Positions 53,049 through 62,095 of a stretch of 64,000 nt of DNA are shown here, piece by piece. Within the stretch, counting starts at the first letter, position 1. Each line of letters starts with the position of its first letter. The notes below the pieces were generated by a model that saw only the letters and a program-made list of their open reading frames with translations, had not been told where the DNA came from and did not search any database. The DNA is from Catonella morbi ATCC 51271 (lineage in GTDB: Bacteria > Bacillota > Clostridia > Lachnospirales > Lachnospiraceae), in contig NZ_KI535371.1 of NCBI RefSeq assembly GCF_000160035.2, forward strand, positions 62,001 to 126,000, in the 5' to 3' direction. The translations under genes and the position numbers were made by a program.

Positions 53049-56000
53049 ATGGCTAGATCAATGAAAACTATGGATGGAAATACCGCTGCCGCTCACGTAT
53101 CCTATGCGTTTACGGATGTTGCAGCCATCTATCCTATTACACCTTCTTCACCTATGGCTGACTATACAGATCAGTGGGCTACACAGGGAAGAAAGAATAT
53201 TTTCGGACATGAAGTAATTATGTCTGAGATGCAGTCAGAGGGTGGTGCAGCCGGAGCTGTGCATGGCTCATTACAGGCCGGTGCTTTAACCACTACCTAT
53301 ACAGCATCTCAGGGACTTTTACTTATGCTCCCTAATATGTACAAGATTGCGGGCGAATTACTTCCTGCAGTATTCCATGTGTCAGCCCGTGCGCTTGCAA
53401 GCCACGCACTTTCTATATTTGGAGATCATTCAGATGTTTACGCCTGTCGTCAGTCAGGTTTTGCTATGCTCTGTGCAAACAGTGTACAGGAGGTTATGGA
53501 TCTTGGTGCAGTTGCACATCTTAGTACAATTGAGAGCCGTGTGCCTTTCCTTCACTTCTTCGATGGTTTCAGAACTTCACACGAGATTCAGAAAATCGAG
53601 GCTTGGGATTATGATGATTTAAAAGACATGTGCAATATGGATGCTGTTGCTGCATTCAGAAATAAATCACTTAACCCTAACCGTCCATTACAGCGCGGTA
53701 CAGCTCAGAACCCTGACATCTTCTTCCAGGCAAGAGAAGCGTCTAACCGTTTCTATGATGTTGTGCCTGAAGTTGTACAGAATTATATGGATAAGGTTAA
53801 TGCTAAGATTGGCACTAACTACAAGCTTTTCAATTATTACGGAGCAGAGGATGCTGACAGAGTAATTATAGCTATGGGTTCAGTTTGTGAGACTATAGAT
53901 GAGACTATTGATTATATGAATGCTAATGGACACAAGGTTGGTGTTGTTAAGGTTCGTCTTTACAGACCATTCTCAGCTAAGCATCTTCTTGCTGCTCTTC
54001 CTGAGACTGTTAAAAACATCATCGTACTTGACCGTACAAAAGAACCCGGTTCTCTCGGTGAGCCTCTTTACCTTGATGTTGTGGCTTCACTTCGCGGAAC
54101 TAAGTTTGAGTCTTGCCTTGTTACCACAGGTCGTTACGGTCTTGGTTCTAAGGATACAACTCCTGCTCAGATTATTGCAGCTTATAAGAATACAGAAAAG
54201 CCAAGATTTACTATCGGTATCAAGGATGATGTAACTAATCTTTCGCTCGATATCACAGAGAACCCTGCGACAGCTCCAGAGGGAACTACTTCCTGTAAGT
54301 TCTGGGGACTTGGTGCAGACGGTACTGTTGGTGCCAACAAGAACTCTGTTAAGATTATCGGTGACCATACAGATAAATATGCACAGGCTTATTTTGACTA
54401 TGATTCAAAGAAATCAGGCGGTGTAACTATTTCTCACCTTCGTTTCGGTGATAAGAAGATTAACTCTACCTATCTTATCAATAAAGCAGATTTTGTTGCC
54501 TGTCACAATCCTTCATATATACATAAGTATGATATGGTTCAGGATATAAAGGATGGCGGTACCTTCCTGCTTAACTGTCCTTGGGATGTAAATGAGCTTT
54601 CAGAGCGTCTCCCCGGTCAGGCTAAGAAGTATATAGCTGAGCATGGCATTAAGCTTTACACAATAGATGGTATCAAGATTGGTAAGGAAATCGGTCTTGG
54701 CGGACGTATCAATACAGTGCTTCAGGCAGCTTTCTTCAAACTTGCAAATATCATCCCTATCGAGGACGCTGTAGAATATATGAAGGCAGCAGCTAAGGCT
54801 TCTTACCAGAAGAAGGGTGACGATGTTGTACAGATGAACTACAATGCCATAGATGCCGGTGTGTCCGGGGTTGTTGAAGTACAGGTTCCTGCTGACTGGA
54901 AGAATGCCACAGAAGAGGATATCTCCGAGAAGGCAGGTTCAGGTCTTAAGGATGTTGTTCACTATGTAAATACAATTCAGAATAAGATAAATGCACAGGC
55001 AGGTAATACTCTTCCTGTATCAGCTTTCGTTGAGTATGCAGATGGTACTACACCTTTAGGTTCTGCTGCATATGAGAAGAGAGGTATAGCAGTTGAAGTT
55101 CCTGTTTGGAATAAGGATACCTGTTTACAGTGTAACCTTTGCTCTTATGTATGTCCTCATGCAGCAATTCGTCCTGCTGTTATGGATGAGGAAGAGGCAG
55201 CTAAGGCTCCTGAGTCTATGAAGATGGTAGATATGAAGGGTATGCCGGGTAAGAAGTTTGCAATTACTGTTTCCGTACTTGACTGTACAGGCTGCGGTTC
55301 TTGTGTAAATGTCTGCCCTGAGGTTAAAGGAAATAAGACACTTTCACTTTCACCTCTTGATACACAGATGGTAGAACAGAAGAGTTTCGATTACGGTAGA
55401 ACACTTGAGCTTCACGAAGATGTACTTGCTAAGTTCAATGCAGTTACACCAAAGGGAAGTCAGTTCAGACAGCCTTACCTTGAGTTCTCGGGCGCTTGTG
55501 CAGGCTGTGGTGAGACTCCTTATGCTAAGCTTATTACTCAGATGTTCGGTGATAGAATGCTTATTGCAAATGCTACAGGTTGTTCTTCAATCTGGGGCGG
55601 TTCTTCACCTGCCAACCCATATACAGTTGACAAGAGAGGAAGAGGTCCTGCCTGGGCTAACTCGCTTTTCGAGGACAATGCTGAGTATGGCTATGGTATG
55701 GCACTTGGAACAGAGGCTCTTAGAATGAGAGTTATTGACAGTGCTGAGAAGCTTATGGATAAGGTAGATGGAGATACTAAGGAAATTATTCAGAAGTATC
55801 TTGATACAAGAAAGAACTCAGGCGAGAATACTGAGGCAGCAAGAAGAATGGTTCAGGCACTTTCAGCTTGCGGTGTAGAGGCTGAGGAGAAAGACTACAT
55901 CATAGCTAATGCTGACTTTGCCGGAAAGAAGAGCCAGTGGATCTTCGGTGGAGACGGTTGGGCTTACGATATCGGTTACGGCGGTCTTGACCACGTACTT

Positions 56001-56588
56001 GCATCTAACAGAGATGTAAATGTATTTGTATTCGATACAGAGGTTTACTCAAATACAGGCGGACAGGCTTCTAAGTCTACTCCTACCGGTGCTATTGCAC
56101 AGTTTGCTGCAGGCGGTAAGGAAGTAAGAAAGAAGAATCTTGCTGAGATAGCTATGGGTTATGGATACATCTATGTAGCTATGGTAGCTATGGGTGCTGA
56201 TTACAACCAGTGTGTTAAGGCCATAGCTGAGGCTGAGGCTTATCCTGGTCCATCACTCATTATAGGTTATGCTCCTTGTATAGCACATGGTATAAAAGGT
56301 GGCATGAGAGTTTCTATGACTCAGGAGAAGAAGGCGGTTCAGTCAGGTTACTGGAGTCTCTTCCGTTACAACCCACTTCTTGCAGAAGAAGGAAAGAACC
56401 CATTCACCATGGATTCAAAAGAGCCTACAATCAGCTACAGAGAGTTCATTGAGACAGAGGTTCGTTACAACAGACTTCTTAGAAGCAATCCTGAGAAGGC
56501 TGAAGAATTATTCAAACGTTCCGAGGCAGAAGCTAAGTTTAGACTTGAGACCTTCAAGAGAAGAACTGTGTGGAATGTTGGGGAGTAA
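53049..56588 (+). CDS. nifJ: pyruvate:ferredoxin (flavodoxin) oxidoreductase
   Basis: A 1179-aa single-chain PFOR, the central fermentative enzyme turning pyruvate and CoA into acetyl-CoA, CO2 and reduced ferredoxin. Domains in order: pyrimidine-binding AAAHVSYAFTDVAAIYPITP at the start, domain II and the gamma domain, two 4Fe-4S ferredoxin motifs (CLQCNLCSYVCPHAAIRP, LDCTGCGSCVNVCPE), and the thiamine diphosphate domain with ACAGCGETPYAKLITQMFGD and GGDGWAYDIGYGGLDHVL. ATG 53049 (MARSMKTMDGN) follows AAGGAGG. Codon use is that of a highly expressed gene. Confidence 0.95.
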   Translation: MARSMKTMDGNTAAAHVSYAFTDVAAIYPITPSSPMADYTDQWATQGRKNIFGHEVIMSEMQSEGGAAGAVHGSLQAGALTTTYTASQGLLLMLPNMYKIAGELLPAVFHVSARALASHALSIFGDHSDVYACRQSGFAMLCANSVQEVMDLGAVAHLSTIESRVPFLHFFDGFRTSHEIQKIEAWDYDDLKDMCNMDAVAAFRNKSLNPNRPLQRGTAQNPDIFFQAREASNRFYDVVPEVVQNYMDKVNAKIGTNYKLFNYYGAEDADRVIIAMGSVCETIDETIDYMNANGHKVGVVKVRLYRPFSAKHLLAALPETVKNIIVLDRTKEPGSLGEPLYLDVVASLRGTKFESCLVTTGRYGLGSKDTTPAQIIAAYKNTEKPRFTIGIKDDVTNLSLDITENPATAPEGTTSCKFWGLGADGTVGANKNSVKIIGDHTDKYAQAYFDYDSKKSGGVTISHLRFGDKKINSTYLINKADFVACHNPSYIHKYDMVQDIKDGGTFLLNCPWDVNELSERLPGQAKKYIAEHGIKLYTIDGIKIGKEIGLGGRINTVLQAAFFKLANIIPIEDAVEYMKAAAKASYQKKGDDVVQMNYNAIDAGVSGVVEVQVPADWKNATEEDISEKAGSGLKDVVHYVNTIQNKINAQAGNTLPVSAFVEYADGTTPLGSAAYEKRGIAVEVPVWNKDTCLQCNLCSYVCPHAAIRPAVMDEEEAAKAPESMKMVDMKGMPGKKFAITVSVLDCTGCGSCVNVCPEVKGNKTLSLSPLDTQMVEQKSFDYGRTLELHEDVLAKFNAVTPKGSQFRQPYLEFSGACAGCGETPYAKLITQMFGDRMLIANATGCSSIWGGSSPANPYTVDKRGRGPAWANSLFEDNAEYGYGMALGTEALRMRVIDSAEKLMDKVDGDTKEIIQKYLDTRKNSGENTEAARRMVQALSACGVEAEEKDYIIANADFAGKKSQWIFGGDGWAYDIGYGGLDHVLASNRDVNVFVFDTEVYSNTGGQASKSTPTGAIAQFAAGGKEVRKKNLAEIAMGYGYIYVAMVAMGADYNQCVKAIAEAEAYPGPSLIIGYAPCIAHGIKGGMRVSMTQEKKAVQSGYWSLFRYNPLLAEEGKNPFTMDSKEPTISYREFIETEVRYNRLLRSNPEKAEELFKRSEAEAKFRLETFKRRTVWNVGE

Positions 56589-56665
56589 TGTGAAGGTGAA
56601 TATGAAGCGGCTATTTAGCTTACATTTACTTGACAGATACAGCCTTGATAGTGTAAAATTAAAAT

Positions 56666-56724
56666 TGTAAAACCACATAGATAAACACAAAAAAGCCTAG
56701 AGTCGGCAAACTCTAGGCTTTTCC
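56666..56724 (+). ncRNA. antitoxin RNA of type I toxin-antitoxin module 1
   Basis: Promoter TTGACA (56630-56635), 18-bp spacer, TAAAAT (56654-56659) predicts a start near 56666. The RNA begins with CCACATAGATAA-ACACA, complementary to the start-codon region of toxin 1 (plus-strand CCACATAGATAACACA at 56830), and ends in the shared hairpin AAAAGCCTAGAGT / ACTCTAGGCTTTT. Convergent layout with terminal overlap, as in the Fst/RNAII locus. Confidence 0.6.
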
Positions 56725-56835
56725 CATGCAAAGCGTGGCAGGCTGGTTGTCATTACTATTTCTGTCTAGCCATTTGCAGATGATAAAAGTAGCAACACCT
56801 GCTGTGACAGAAACCATCAGGTCTAACAGCCACAT
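56713..56835 (-). CDS. Fst-like hydrophobic type I toxin, module 1 (extended)
   Basis: A 40-aa peptide: MWLLDLMVSVTAGVATFIIC then KWLDRNSNDN, a single membrane span closed by a charged end, typical of Fst-type toxins (hydrophobic run, WLxxR, polar tail). The sister copies stop with TAG here, but module 1 has CAG, so ten extra residues (QPATLCMGKA) follow and the stop lies inside the terminator stem. AGGAAGGAGG precedes ATG 56835. Promoter on the minus strand: -35 TTGTAG (56908-56913), 16 bp, -10 TACAAT (56886-56891). The peptide would depolarise the membrane if not silenced by its antisense RNA. Confidence 0.65.
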   Translation of the reverse strand: MWLLDLMVSVTAGVATFIICKWLDRNSNDNQPATLCMGKA

Positions 56836-57092
56836 AGATAACACACCTCCTTCCTGATGTCAGTGTAGGAGATGACAACAATAACATTGTAATGAAATGA
56901 TGAAAAACTACAAGTAAATATAAAATGATGTGGGTGTCAAAAAATAAGAAATTCCTAATTTGGGTAAATTCTTTTGCAAGTAAGCTTGTGAATAATTTTT
57001 ATTTTTTGAGGCTAATATGAAGGCTAATCTGAAGTTGCTATTTGGTCTGCATTTACTTGACAAATACAGCCCGGATAGTGTAGAATCAGAAG

Positions 57093-57150
57093 TGTAAAAC
57101 CACATGTGTAAGTAAAAAAGCCTAGAAGCGTCATCTTCTAGGCTTTTCCC
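57093..57150 (+). ncRNA. antitoxin RNA of type I toxin-antitoxin module 2
   Basis: Promoter TTGACA (57057-57062), 18-bp spacer, TAGAAT (57081-57086). The RNA carries CCACATGTGTAAGTA (57100-57114), which pairs over all 15 bases with the toxin 2 start region (CCACATGCGTAAGTA at 57255, one G-U wobble). It ends in AAAAGCCTAGAAG / CTTCTAGGCTTTT. Confidence 0.62.
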
Positions 57151-57167
57151 ATGCAAAGCGTGGCAGG

Positions 57168-57260
57168 CTAGTTGTCATTATTATTTCTGTCTAGCCATTT
57201 GCAGATGATGAAAATAGCAACACCTGCTGTGACAGAAATTAAAAGGTCTATAACCCACAT
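57168..57260 (-). CDS. Fst-like hydrophobic type I toxin, module 2
   Basis: A 30-aa peptide: MWVIDLLISVTAGVAIFIIC followed by KWLDRNNNDN and TAG. One transmembrane helix with the WLDRN basic/polar end of the Fst superfamily. AGGAAGGGGGG lies before ATG 57260. Minus-strand promoter TTGTAG (57334-57339), 16 bp, TACAAT (57312-57317); leader about 45 bases. Too short for standard gene callers, yet conserved between three tandem copies with third-position changes, which supports translation. Confidence 0.7.
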   Translation of the reverse strand: MWVIDLLISVTAGVAIFIICKWLDRNNNDN

Positions 57261-57501
57261 GCGTAAGTATCCCCCCTTCCTGATGTCAGTGTAGGAGATG
57301 ACAACAATAACATTGTAATGAAATGATGAAAAACTACAAGTAAATATAAAATGATGTGGGTGTCAAATAATAAGAAATCCCCAATTTAGGTAAATTCTTT
57401 TGCAAGTAAGCTTGTGAATAATTTTATATTTTTTATATTTTTGACGTTTGTATCATAAAATGACTTGCTTGCAAAATTATAAATAGTGTAGTATAATAAT
57501 T

Positions 57502-57562
57502 TCAGAGCGAGTCCACATTTAACACAAAAAAGCCTAGAAGCGTCATCTTCTAGGCTTTTCCC
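57502..57562 (+). ncRNA. antitoxin RNA of type I toxin-antitoxin module 3
   Basis: Promoter TTGCTT (57465-57470), 18 bp, TAGTATAAT (57489-57497). The RNA carries CCACATTTAACACA (57513-57526), matching the toxin 3 start region CCACATTTTAACACA (57667) with a single-base bulge, and ends in the same 13-bp terminator hairpin as module 2. Confidence 0.6.
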
Positions 57563-57579
57563 ATGCAAAGCGTGGCAGG

Positions 57580-57672
57580 CTAGTTGTCATTATTATTTCT
57601 GTCTAGCCATTTGCAGATGATGAAGATAGCAACACCTGCTGTGACAGAAACTAAGAGCTCTATGAGCCACAT
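57580..57672 (-). CDS. Fst-like hydrophobic type I toxin, module 3
   Basis: A 30-aa peptide: MWLIELLVSVTAGVAIFIIC followed by KWLDRNNNDN and TAG. Same layout as module 2. AGGAAGGGGG precedes ATG 57672. Its promoter has the best -10 of the three (TATAAT in minus orientation, plus coordinates 57722-57727; -35 TTGTAG at 57744-57749). Modules 1-3 are about 420 bp apart and show about 90% identity. Confidence 0.7.
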   Translation of the reverse strand: MWLIELLVSVTAGVAIFIICKWLDRNNNDN

Positions 57673-57749
57673 TTTAACACACCCCCTTCCTGATGTCAGT
57701 GTAGGAGATGACAACAAGAATATTATAAAAAAATGACGAAAAACTACAA

Positions 57750-57996
57750 GTAAATATAAAAAGAGTATCCTATGAGGATATTAACTATGAAATCGTCTAA
57801 AAGCTACTTAAATGACCAATGTTTACTCGAAAAAGCTATTTGATTAATTAAAAGTTAGCAAATTATTTATCCTTCTGAAAAAAAGTGGACAGCTGTCGCA
57901 TAAGACTAAAAATATCCTTTGTCAATACTTGACTATAATTGCTTTTAAAAGTAAAATTTTATTAGTAATAATTATCAATAAAAAAGGAGAAATTTT
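57750..57996. other. gap between toxin array and phosphatase gene
   Basis: About 250 bp with no ORF. It includes GACAGCTGTCGCATAAGAC (57887-57905), related to the repeat arm at 28708, and an AAAAAAGGAGAAA ribosome-binding site for the next gene. Confidence 0.4.
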
Positions 57997-60192
57997 ATGA
58001 GGACACTGAAAAGAACGATTTCATTTTTGTTAGTCTTTATGCTGGTATTTGGGCTTATGCCTAATAACTATGCTAAGGCAGCGACAGAGGTGACAGGAAT
58101 TATTACAGAGGTTCAAAAATATGGTAATGTGGTTATGGATATCAAGCCAAAGGCTTTGTTGGATGCAGGCTTTGAAGCAGGTGACCTGTTAAATGTACAA
58201 ATTGGAGATACCACTCTTACCATGCCATTTTGCACTTCTTACAGTGATGTAGATACAGGAAGCTTGCTGGTAAGAAATGATGAGAAGAACGATTTACTCA
58301 TAGTTGCTATTAACTTAGGTAATTTCTCTACCAAGTACAACGCAAAGGTGGGTGACAGTATTAAGTTCTCACTTAAGGAAGCGAAGGCGTATCTTTCTGA
58401 GTATCTTTTAAGACAGCTTAAAAGAACCAATGAGCGTTCTGATTATGCAAGTGATTCTATATTTGCAAACTTCAGAAGCGTGGTAACTACGGGAATTAAG
58501 CCTGGAGTGCTTTACAGAGGCTCAAGTCCTATCAACAACGAAATAGGAAGAGCGGCTTACTCAAATGCACTTGCTGAGGCGGTTGGAGTTAAGACAGTAC
58601 TTAATCTTGCAGACAATGCAGAAAATATTAAAAAATATGTGGCAGCAGAGGATTTTAATTCAGCTTATTATAAGAAGCTTGTAGACAACAAAAGCGTAAA
58701 GCTCCTCAATATGAATGTAGATATTGCGGGCAAGGACTTCTCTAAGAAACTTGCTAAAGGCTTAAAGTTTATGGCAGGAAAGAAGGCACCTTACATGGTA
58801 CACTGTACTGAGGGTAAAGACAGAGCAGGTTTTGTATCAGCAGTACTTGAGGCTCTTATGGGAGCTGAAATGGACGAGATAGTAGCTGATTATATGATTA
58901 CTTATGAGAATTATTATAAGGTAGTAAAGGACAGTGAGCAGTACGATAAAATAGCAGAATCTAACATAGTAAACGCTATGACTGAGGTTGTATTCGGTAT
59001 GCCAAAGGGAAGCGATATATCACAGGTAGACATACAGGCAGCTACTGAAAAATATCTTAGGAAAATAGGAGTATCTAAAAAGACCATTGCTCAGTTAAAG
59101 AAAAATCTTGCAGGAAAGCCTGCATATAAGAAACCTTATATTAACGGTAAGGTAACTGAAATTGAGAAATACGGTCACGCAGTAACCAATATAACCATAG
59201 ATAAATTCAACAAAAAAGGTTTTAAGTTAGCTGATAACCTTGCTGTTGTATTTGATAACGGTTATGTGCTTGAAGCACCTTATCTTGATAACTATCTGGT
59301 AAATAACGGAATGCCTCTCGTAAGAGCATATAAGGGACATACTAATATTGCGATTTGCATAAATTACGGTAAGTTAAATGAAATAGCAGGTATAGATGTT
59401 GGAGATAAGTTCACTGTATTTATGAGCAAAAAGCAGGGATATGCAGATGCCTACAGTGTAAGAAAGCTTGAAAGAACAAACAACAGAGCTGACTATGCAA
59501 GTGATGATGTTTTTGCTAATTTCAGAGAGATAAAATTAGGAAAGATAGCCGCAGGCACACTTTACAGAAGCTCGAGCCCTGTAAATAACGAAATAGGAAG
59601 AGCTGCTTACGCGGATAAGCTTTTGGCGGCCGCTAAGGTAGCTACAGTAGTAAACCTTGCTGATTCTAAAGAAAAGGTAGAAGGATTTATGGCAAAAGAA
59701 GACTTCAAGTCTCCTTATTATGCAGACCTTTTTAAGAACGGAAAAGTAATTACGCTTAACCTCGGACTTGCATTTACATCAAATGAGTTTAAGGCAGGAA
59801 TAGCCAAGGGTGTACAGTTTATGGCAGATAATGCGGCACCTTACCATTTCCACTGCTTGGAAGGTAAGGACAGAGCAGGCTATATGGCGGTATTCTTAGA
59901 GTCACTTATGGGAGCTACAAAGGAAGAAATTATAGATGACTATATGAAGAGCTATGAGAATTATTATAAGGTAACAAAGAATTCCAAACAGTATGAGTAT
60001 ATCAAAAATGATGTAATTACAATGATGGAATCTATAGCCGGAGGCAAGGATTTATCAGTAGAAAAGCTTACAAAGGGAGCTGAAGATATCCTTCTTGCAA
60101 ATGGTGTAAAAGCTGAAACCATAACCTTACTTAAAGAGAAGCTTAGTGGAAATAAAACAGCTTTAGCAAATAGTGTTAAAATTGCGGCATAA
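57997..60192 (+). CDS. secreted tandem tyrosine-phosphatase-like protein
   Basis: A 731-aa exported protein: signal peptide (hydrophobic 10-23, cleavage after AKA about 28), then two copies of the same module. Each copy has a beta-rich domain (GIITEVQKYGNVVMDIK / GKVTEIEKYGHAVTNIT, reminiscent of the SAM-hydroxide-adenosyltransferase C-terminal fold) and a cysteine phosphatase domain. Both P-loops are intact: MVHCTEGKDRAGF (about 267) and FHCLEGKDRAGY (about 623), with the general-acid region SSPINNEIGRAAY. The family acts on phosphotyrosine, phosphoinositide or phytate. ATG 57997 follows AAAAGGAG. No anchor is visible. Confidence 0.8.
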   Translation: MRTLKRTISFLLVFMLVFGLMPNNYAKAATEVTGIITEVQKYGNVVMDIKPKALLDAGFEAGDLLNVQIGDTTLTMPFCTSYSDVDTGSLLVRNDEKNDLLIVAINLGNFSTKYNAKVGDSIKFSLKEAKAYLSEYLLRQLKRTNERSDYASDSIFANFRSVVTTGIKPGVLYRGSSPINNEIGRAAYSNALAEAVGVKTVLNLADNAENIKKYVAAEDFNSAYYKKLVDNKSVKLLNMNVDIAGKDFSKKLAKGLKFMAGKKAPYMVHCTEGKDRAGFVSAVLEALMGAEMDEIVADYMITYENYYKVVKDSEQYDKIAESNIVNAMTEVVFGMPKGSDISQVDIQAATEKYLRKIGVSKKTIAQLKKNLAGKPAYKKPYINGKVTEIEKYGHAVTNITIDKFNKKGFKLADNLAVVFDNGYVLEAPYLDNYLVNNGMPLVRAYKGHTNIAICINYGKLNEIAGIDVGDKFTVFMSKKQGYADAYSVRKLERTNNRADYASDDVFANFREIKLGKIAAGTLYRSSSPVNNEIGRAAYADKLLAAAKVATVVNLADSKEKVEGFMAKEDFKSPYYADLFKNGKVITLNLGLAFTSNEFKAGIAKGVQFMADNAAPYHFHCLEGKDRAGYMAVFLESLMGATKEEIIDDYMKSYENYYKVTKNSKQYEYIKNDVITMMESIAGGKDLSVEKLTKGAEDILLANGVKAETITLLKEKLSGNKTALANSVKIAA

Positions 60193-60243
60193 GTTTAATC
60201 CGAATAATTGGGGATTAACTCAAAAGTTGAAATTAGTTATACA

Positions 60244-60276
60244 GGAAAAGAGTTCCGGCAACGGAGCTCTTTTCTT
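60244..60276 (+). terminator. terminator after the phosphatase gene
   Basis: GAAAAGAGTTCCG pairs with CGGAGCTCTTTTC around GCAA (60245-60274). Confidence 0.8.
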
Positions 60277-60381
60277 TGAATTACGCCATCTGTCATTGAA
60301 ATGATATTATTATAATTGTTATAATCAAAAATATAGGGCATAAAAAGGACATTTGTCGTCTTGTTTAGATATGAGGGGGAT

Positions 60382-60954
60382 ATGAATATGGATATAGGTA
60401 AGATGATTGCAGATTTATTTTCGGGAAATAACCTGACTTTATTTATTGCAAATATAGTTATATTTATAGGCTGTACTCTGATGGTAATAACCGGTTATGT
60501 CAAAGATGAAAAAAAGATGTTAAGAGTACAGGATGGACAGCTTATATTTTTGGCAATAGGAAATTTTTTGCTGAAGGGGTATTCCGGTTTTATTATAAAT
60601 TTACTTGCTTTAGTAAAAAATGAAATTTACATTGCCAAGAAGCTTAATCAGGTGGCGAAAGCTGTAATTATGCTGGTAGCGGTAGTTATGACATTAATCT
60701 TTAATAACAGAGGCTTAATTGGTTGGTTTCCTGCTCTTACAATGGTAGCCTTTACCTATTTTTTGGGCATAGGAGGGGCGCTCGGGTTTAAGATAGTAAT
60801 CGGAGTAGCGGAAATAGGCTGGGCTATATATGACTTTAGCTGTGGTAACTATGTTGGAACTGCCTTTGATATATTTACAATTATCAGTTGTACAATAGGT
60901 GTTTTAAGAGTTATGAAAAATGATAGGGAAAGAAAGGGAGCGGAGATTTCTTAA
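60382..60954 (+). CDS. YgjV family membrane protein
   Basis: A 190-aa protein with six hydrophobic segments in the pattern of the YgjV/Imp-YgjV family (LTLFIANIVIFIGCTLMVIT, FLAIGNFLLKGYSGFIINLL, IGWAIYDFSCGNYVGTAFDI). The role is unknown. ATG 60382 follows GAGGGGGAT. Confidence 0.75.
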   Translation: MNMDIGKMIADLFSGNNLTLFIANIVIFIGCTLMVITGYVKDEKKMLRVQDGQLIFLAIGNFLLKGYSGFIINLLALVKNEIYIAKKLNQVAKAVIMLVAVVMTLIFNNRGLIGWFPALTMVAFTYFLGIGGALGFKIVIGVAEIGWAIYDFSCGNYVGTAFDIFTIISCTIGVLRVMKNDRERKGAEIS

Positions 60955-61055
60955 ATAAAAATATCATTGATAGGTGCTTGCATATATTAAAAAATATGCT
61001 ATAATAAATCGTAGGACACAATTTAATTGTAAACAAATGAATTTGGAGGTGTGCT

Positions 61056-61292
61056 ATGAGTAAAGTGTATTTATTTGTTTTATCATTAATGCAGCTTTTG
61101 ATGGGGATTTTAGGAGCAGTTACTCTGATTAGAAGCGTAATGGAAAATAATTATTCTGCGAATCTTCTCTTTACGGTAATACTGACATTATTTGGCTTTT
61201 ACTTTGGAATTAATGGTTTTAGAAGACTTCTTGGTAAAGCTGAGGGTGACGGAAATGATGAAAACGGGCAAGAAAAATGCAGCGGTGGCTGA
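61056..61292 (+). CDS. small membrane protein
   Basis: A 78-aa protein with two transmembrane helices (about 5-24 and 36-54) and a charged C-terminus (GKAEGDGNDENGQEKCSGG). ATG 61056 follows TTTGGAGG. Not recognised. It may be co-transcribed with the YgjV gene. Confidence 0.6.
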   Translation: MSKVYLFVLSLMQLLMGILGAVTLIRSVMENNYSANLLFTVILTLFGFYFGINGFRRLLGKAEGDGNDENGQEKCSGG

Positions 61293-61539
61293 ATGTGGAA
61301 ATTGTAAAGGTAAGGATATTACCTTATGAATAAAGAGAATCTGAAAGTGTGGCTTTTGGGTTCTTTTTTAAATAACTTTAGTCTGTTTCTCAAATTGAAG
61401 TTTTTTGTTGTTCCAAAAATGAAAATGAGCATAATAATGAACCGTCCGCTATGCAGGTGCGCAACGGATGTTATACTGAAATTATCTTTCTGTGTACAAT
61501 AAAGTTGTTAAGGCTATATTGTAGAAAGAAAAGGTAATT

Positions 61540-61830
61540 ATGGTGAAGAAAGAATATTCACTCGCATATATAAAGCGGATGATCAAATATCATATCGTCT
61601 TCAAACCAGAGTATAGACGAAAAATAATTTATAATCAATACAAAACAGATATTAGGGATATAATTAAGCAGCTATGATATTTGACAAACATGCAGATTTA
61701 AAGTATAAATTTATGAATTGTAATTTTTGGGATTTAAGGGTATTATGTCAGTACAGTAGACTTTAATGAAGCAACTATAAATAAAGTACATTCAAAATCA
61801 GAAAAAACATTATATTGCACTGAATAAATT
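61540..61830 (+). pseudogene. decayed IS200-like transposase tnpA
   Basis: ATG 61540 opens MVKKEYSLAYIKRMIKYHIV FKPEYRRKIIYNQYK..., the start of a Y1 transposase, but stops at TGA 61675-61677. After it, FDKHADLKYKFMN continues in another frame, matching the later IFDKHANLKYKFGNRHFW region of the family, so the middle (with the HUH motif HLLL...) is deleted. The end is also corrupt. No catalytic HUH or Tyr remains. Confidence 0.75.
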
Positions 61831-61843
61831 AAGTGCAATATAA
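61810..61843. terminator. perfect 12-bp inverted repeat
   Basis: TTATATTGCACT pairs with AGTGCAATATAA around GAATAAATTA. It may be the terminator of the former element. Confidence 0.55.
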
Positions 61844-62095
61844 TTTGATGATATATTTAAGAGTTATATTTATTTAGTAAGATCATCCACGCTTGATGGG
61901 GAGTGACGAGTCAAAGACATCACCTCGAGCCGCCAGTCTAGTAACATGGCCTAGAAATCCATCAGTTTGGTGGGTGGTCTTAACTACGGTAATCAAGATA
62001 ACGTATCGTATATGATTTTAAGTTGAATTTTATGGCATATGGCATATAATAAAAACAGAAAACCAACGGATGGCCAGATAAGGAGATATACAAGT

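Larger units (their letters stand above)
61440..61990 (+). mobile_element. remnant of an IS200/IS605-family element
   Basis: A left-end-type palindrome (about 61440-61475, CCGTCCGC..GCGCAACGGA), a decayed tnpA, and a right-end structure (GCCGCCAGTCTAGTAACATG ... CCATCAGTTTGGTGGGTGG) give the outline of an IS200-like element. The transposase is destroyed, so it is immobile by itself. Confidence 0.65.

Noticed and set aside
56690-57700. CRISPR-like repeated array
   Set aside because: Units are ~420 bp, contain promoters and small ORFs, and lack short repeat/spacer alternation; they fit type I toxin-antitoxin modules.
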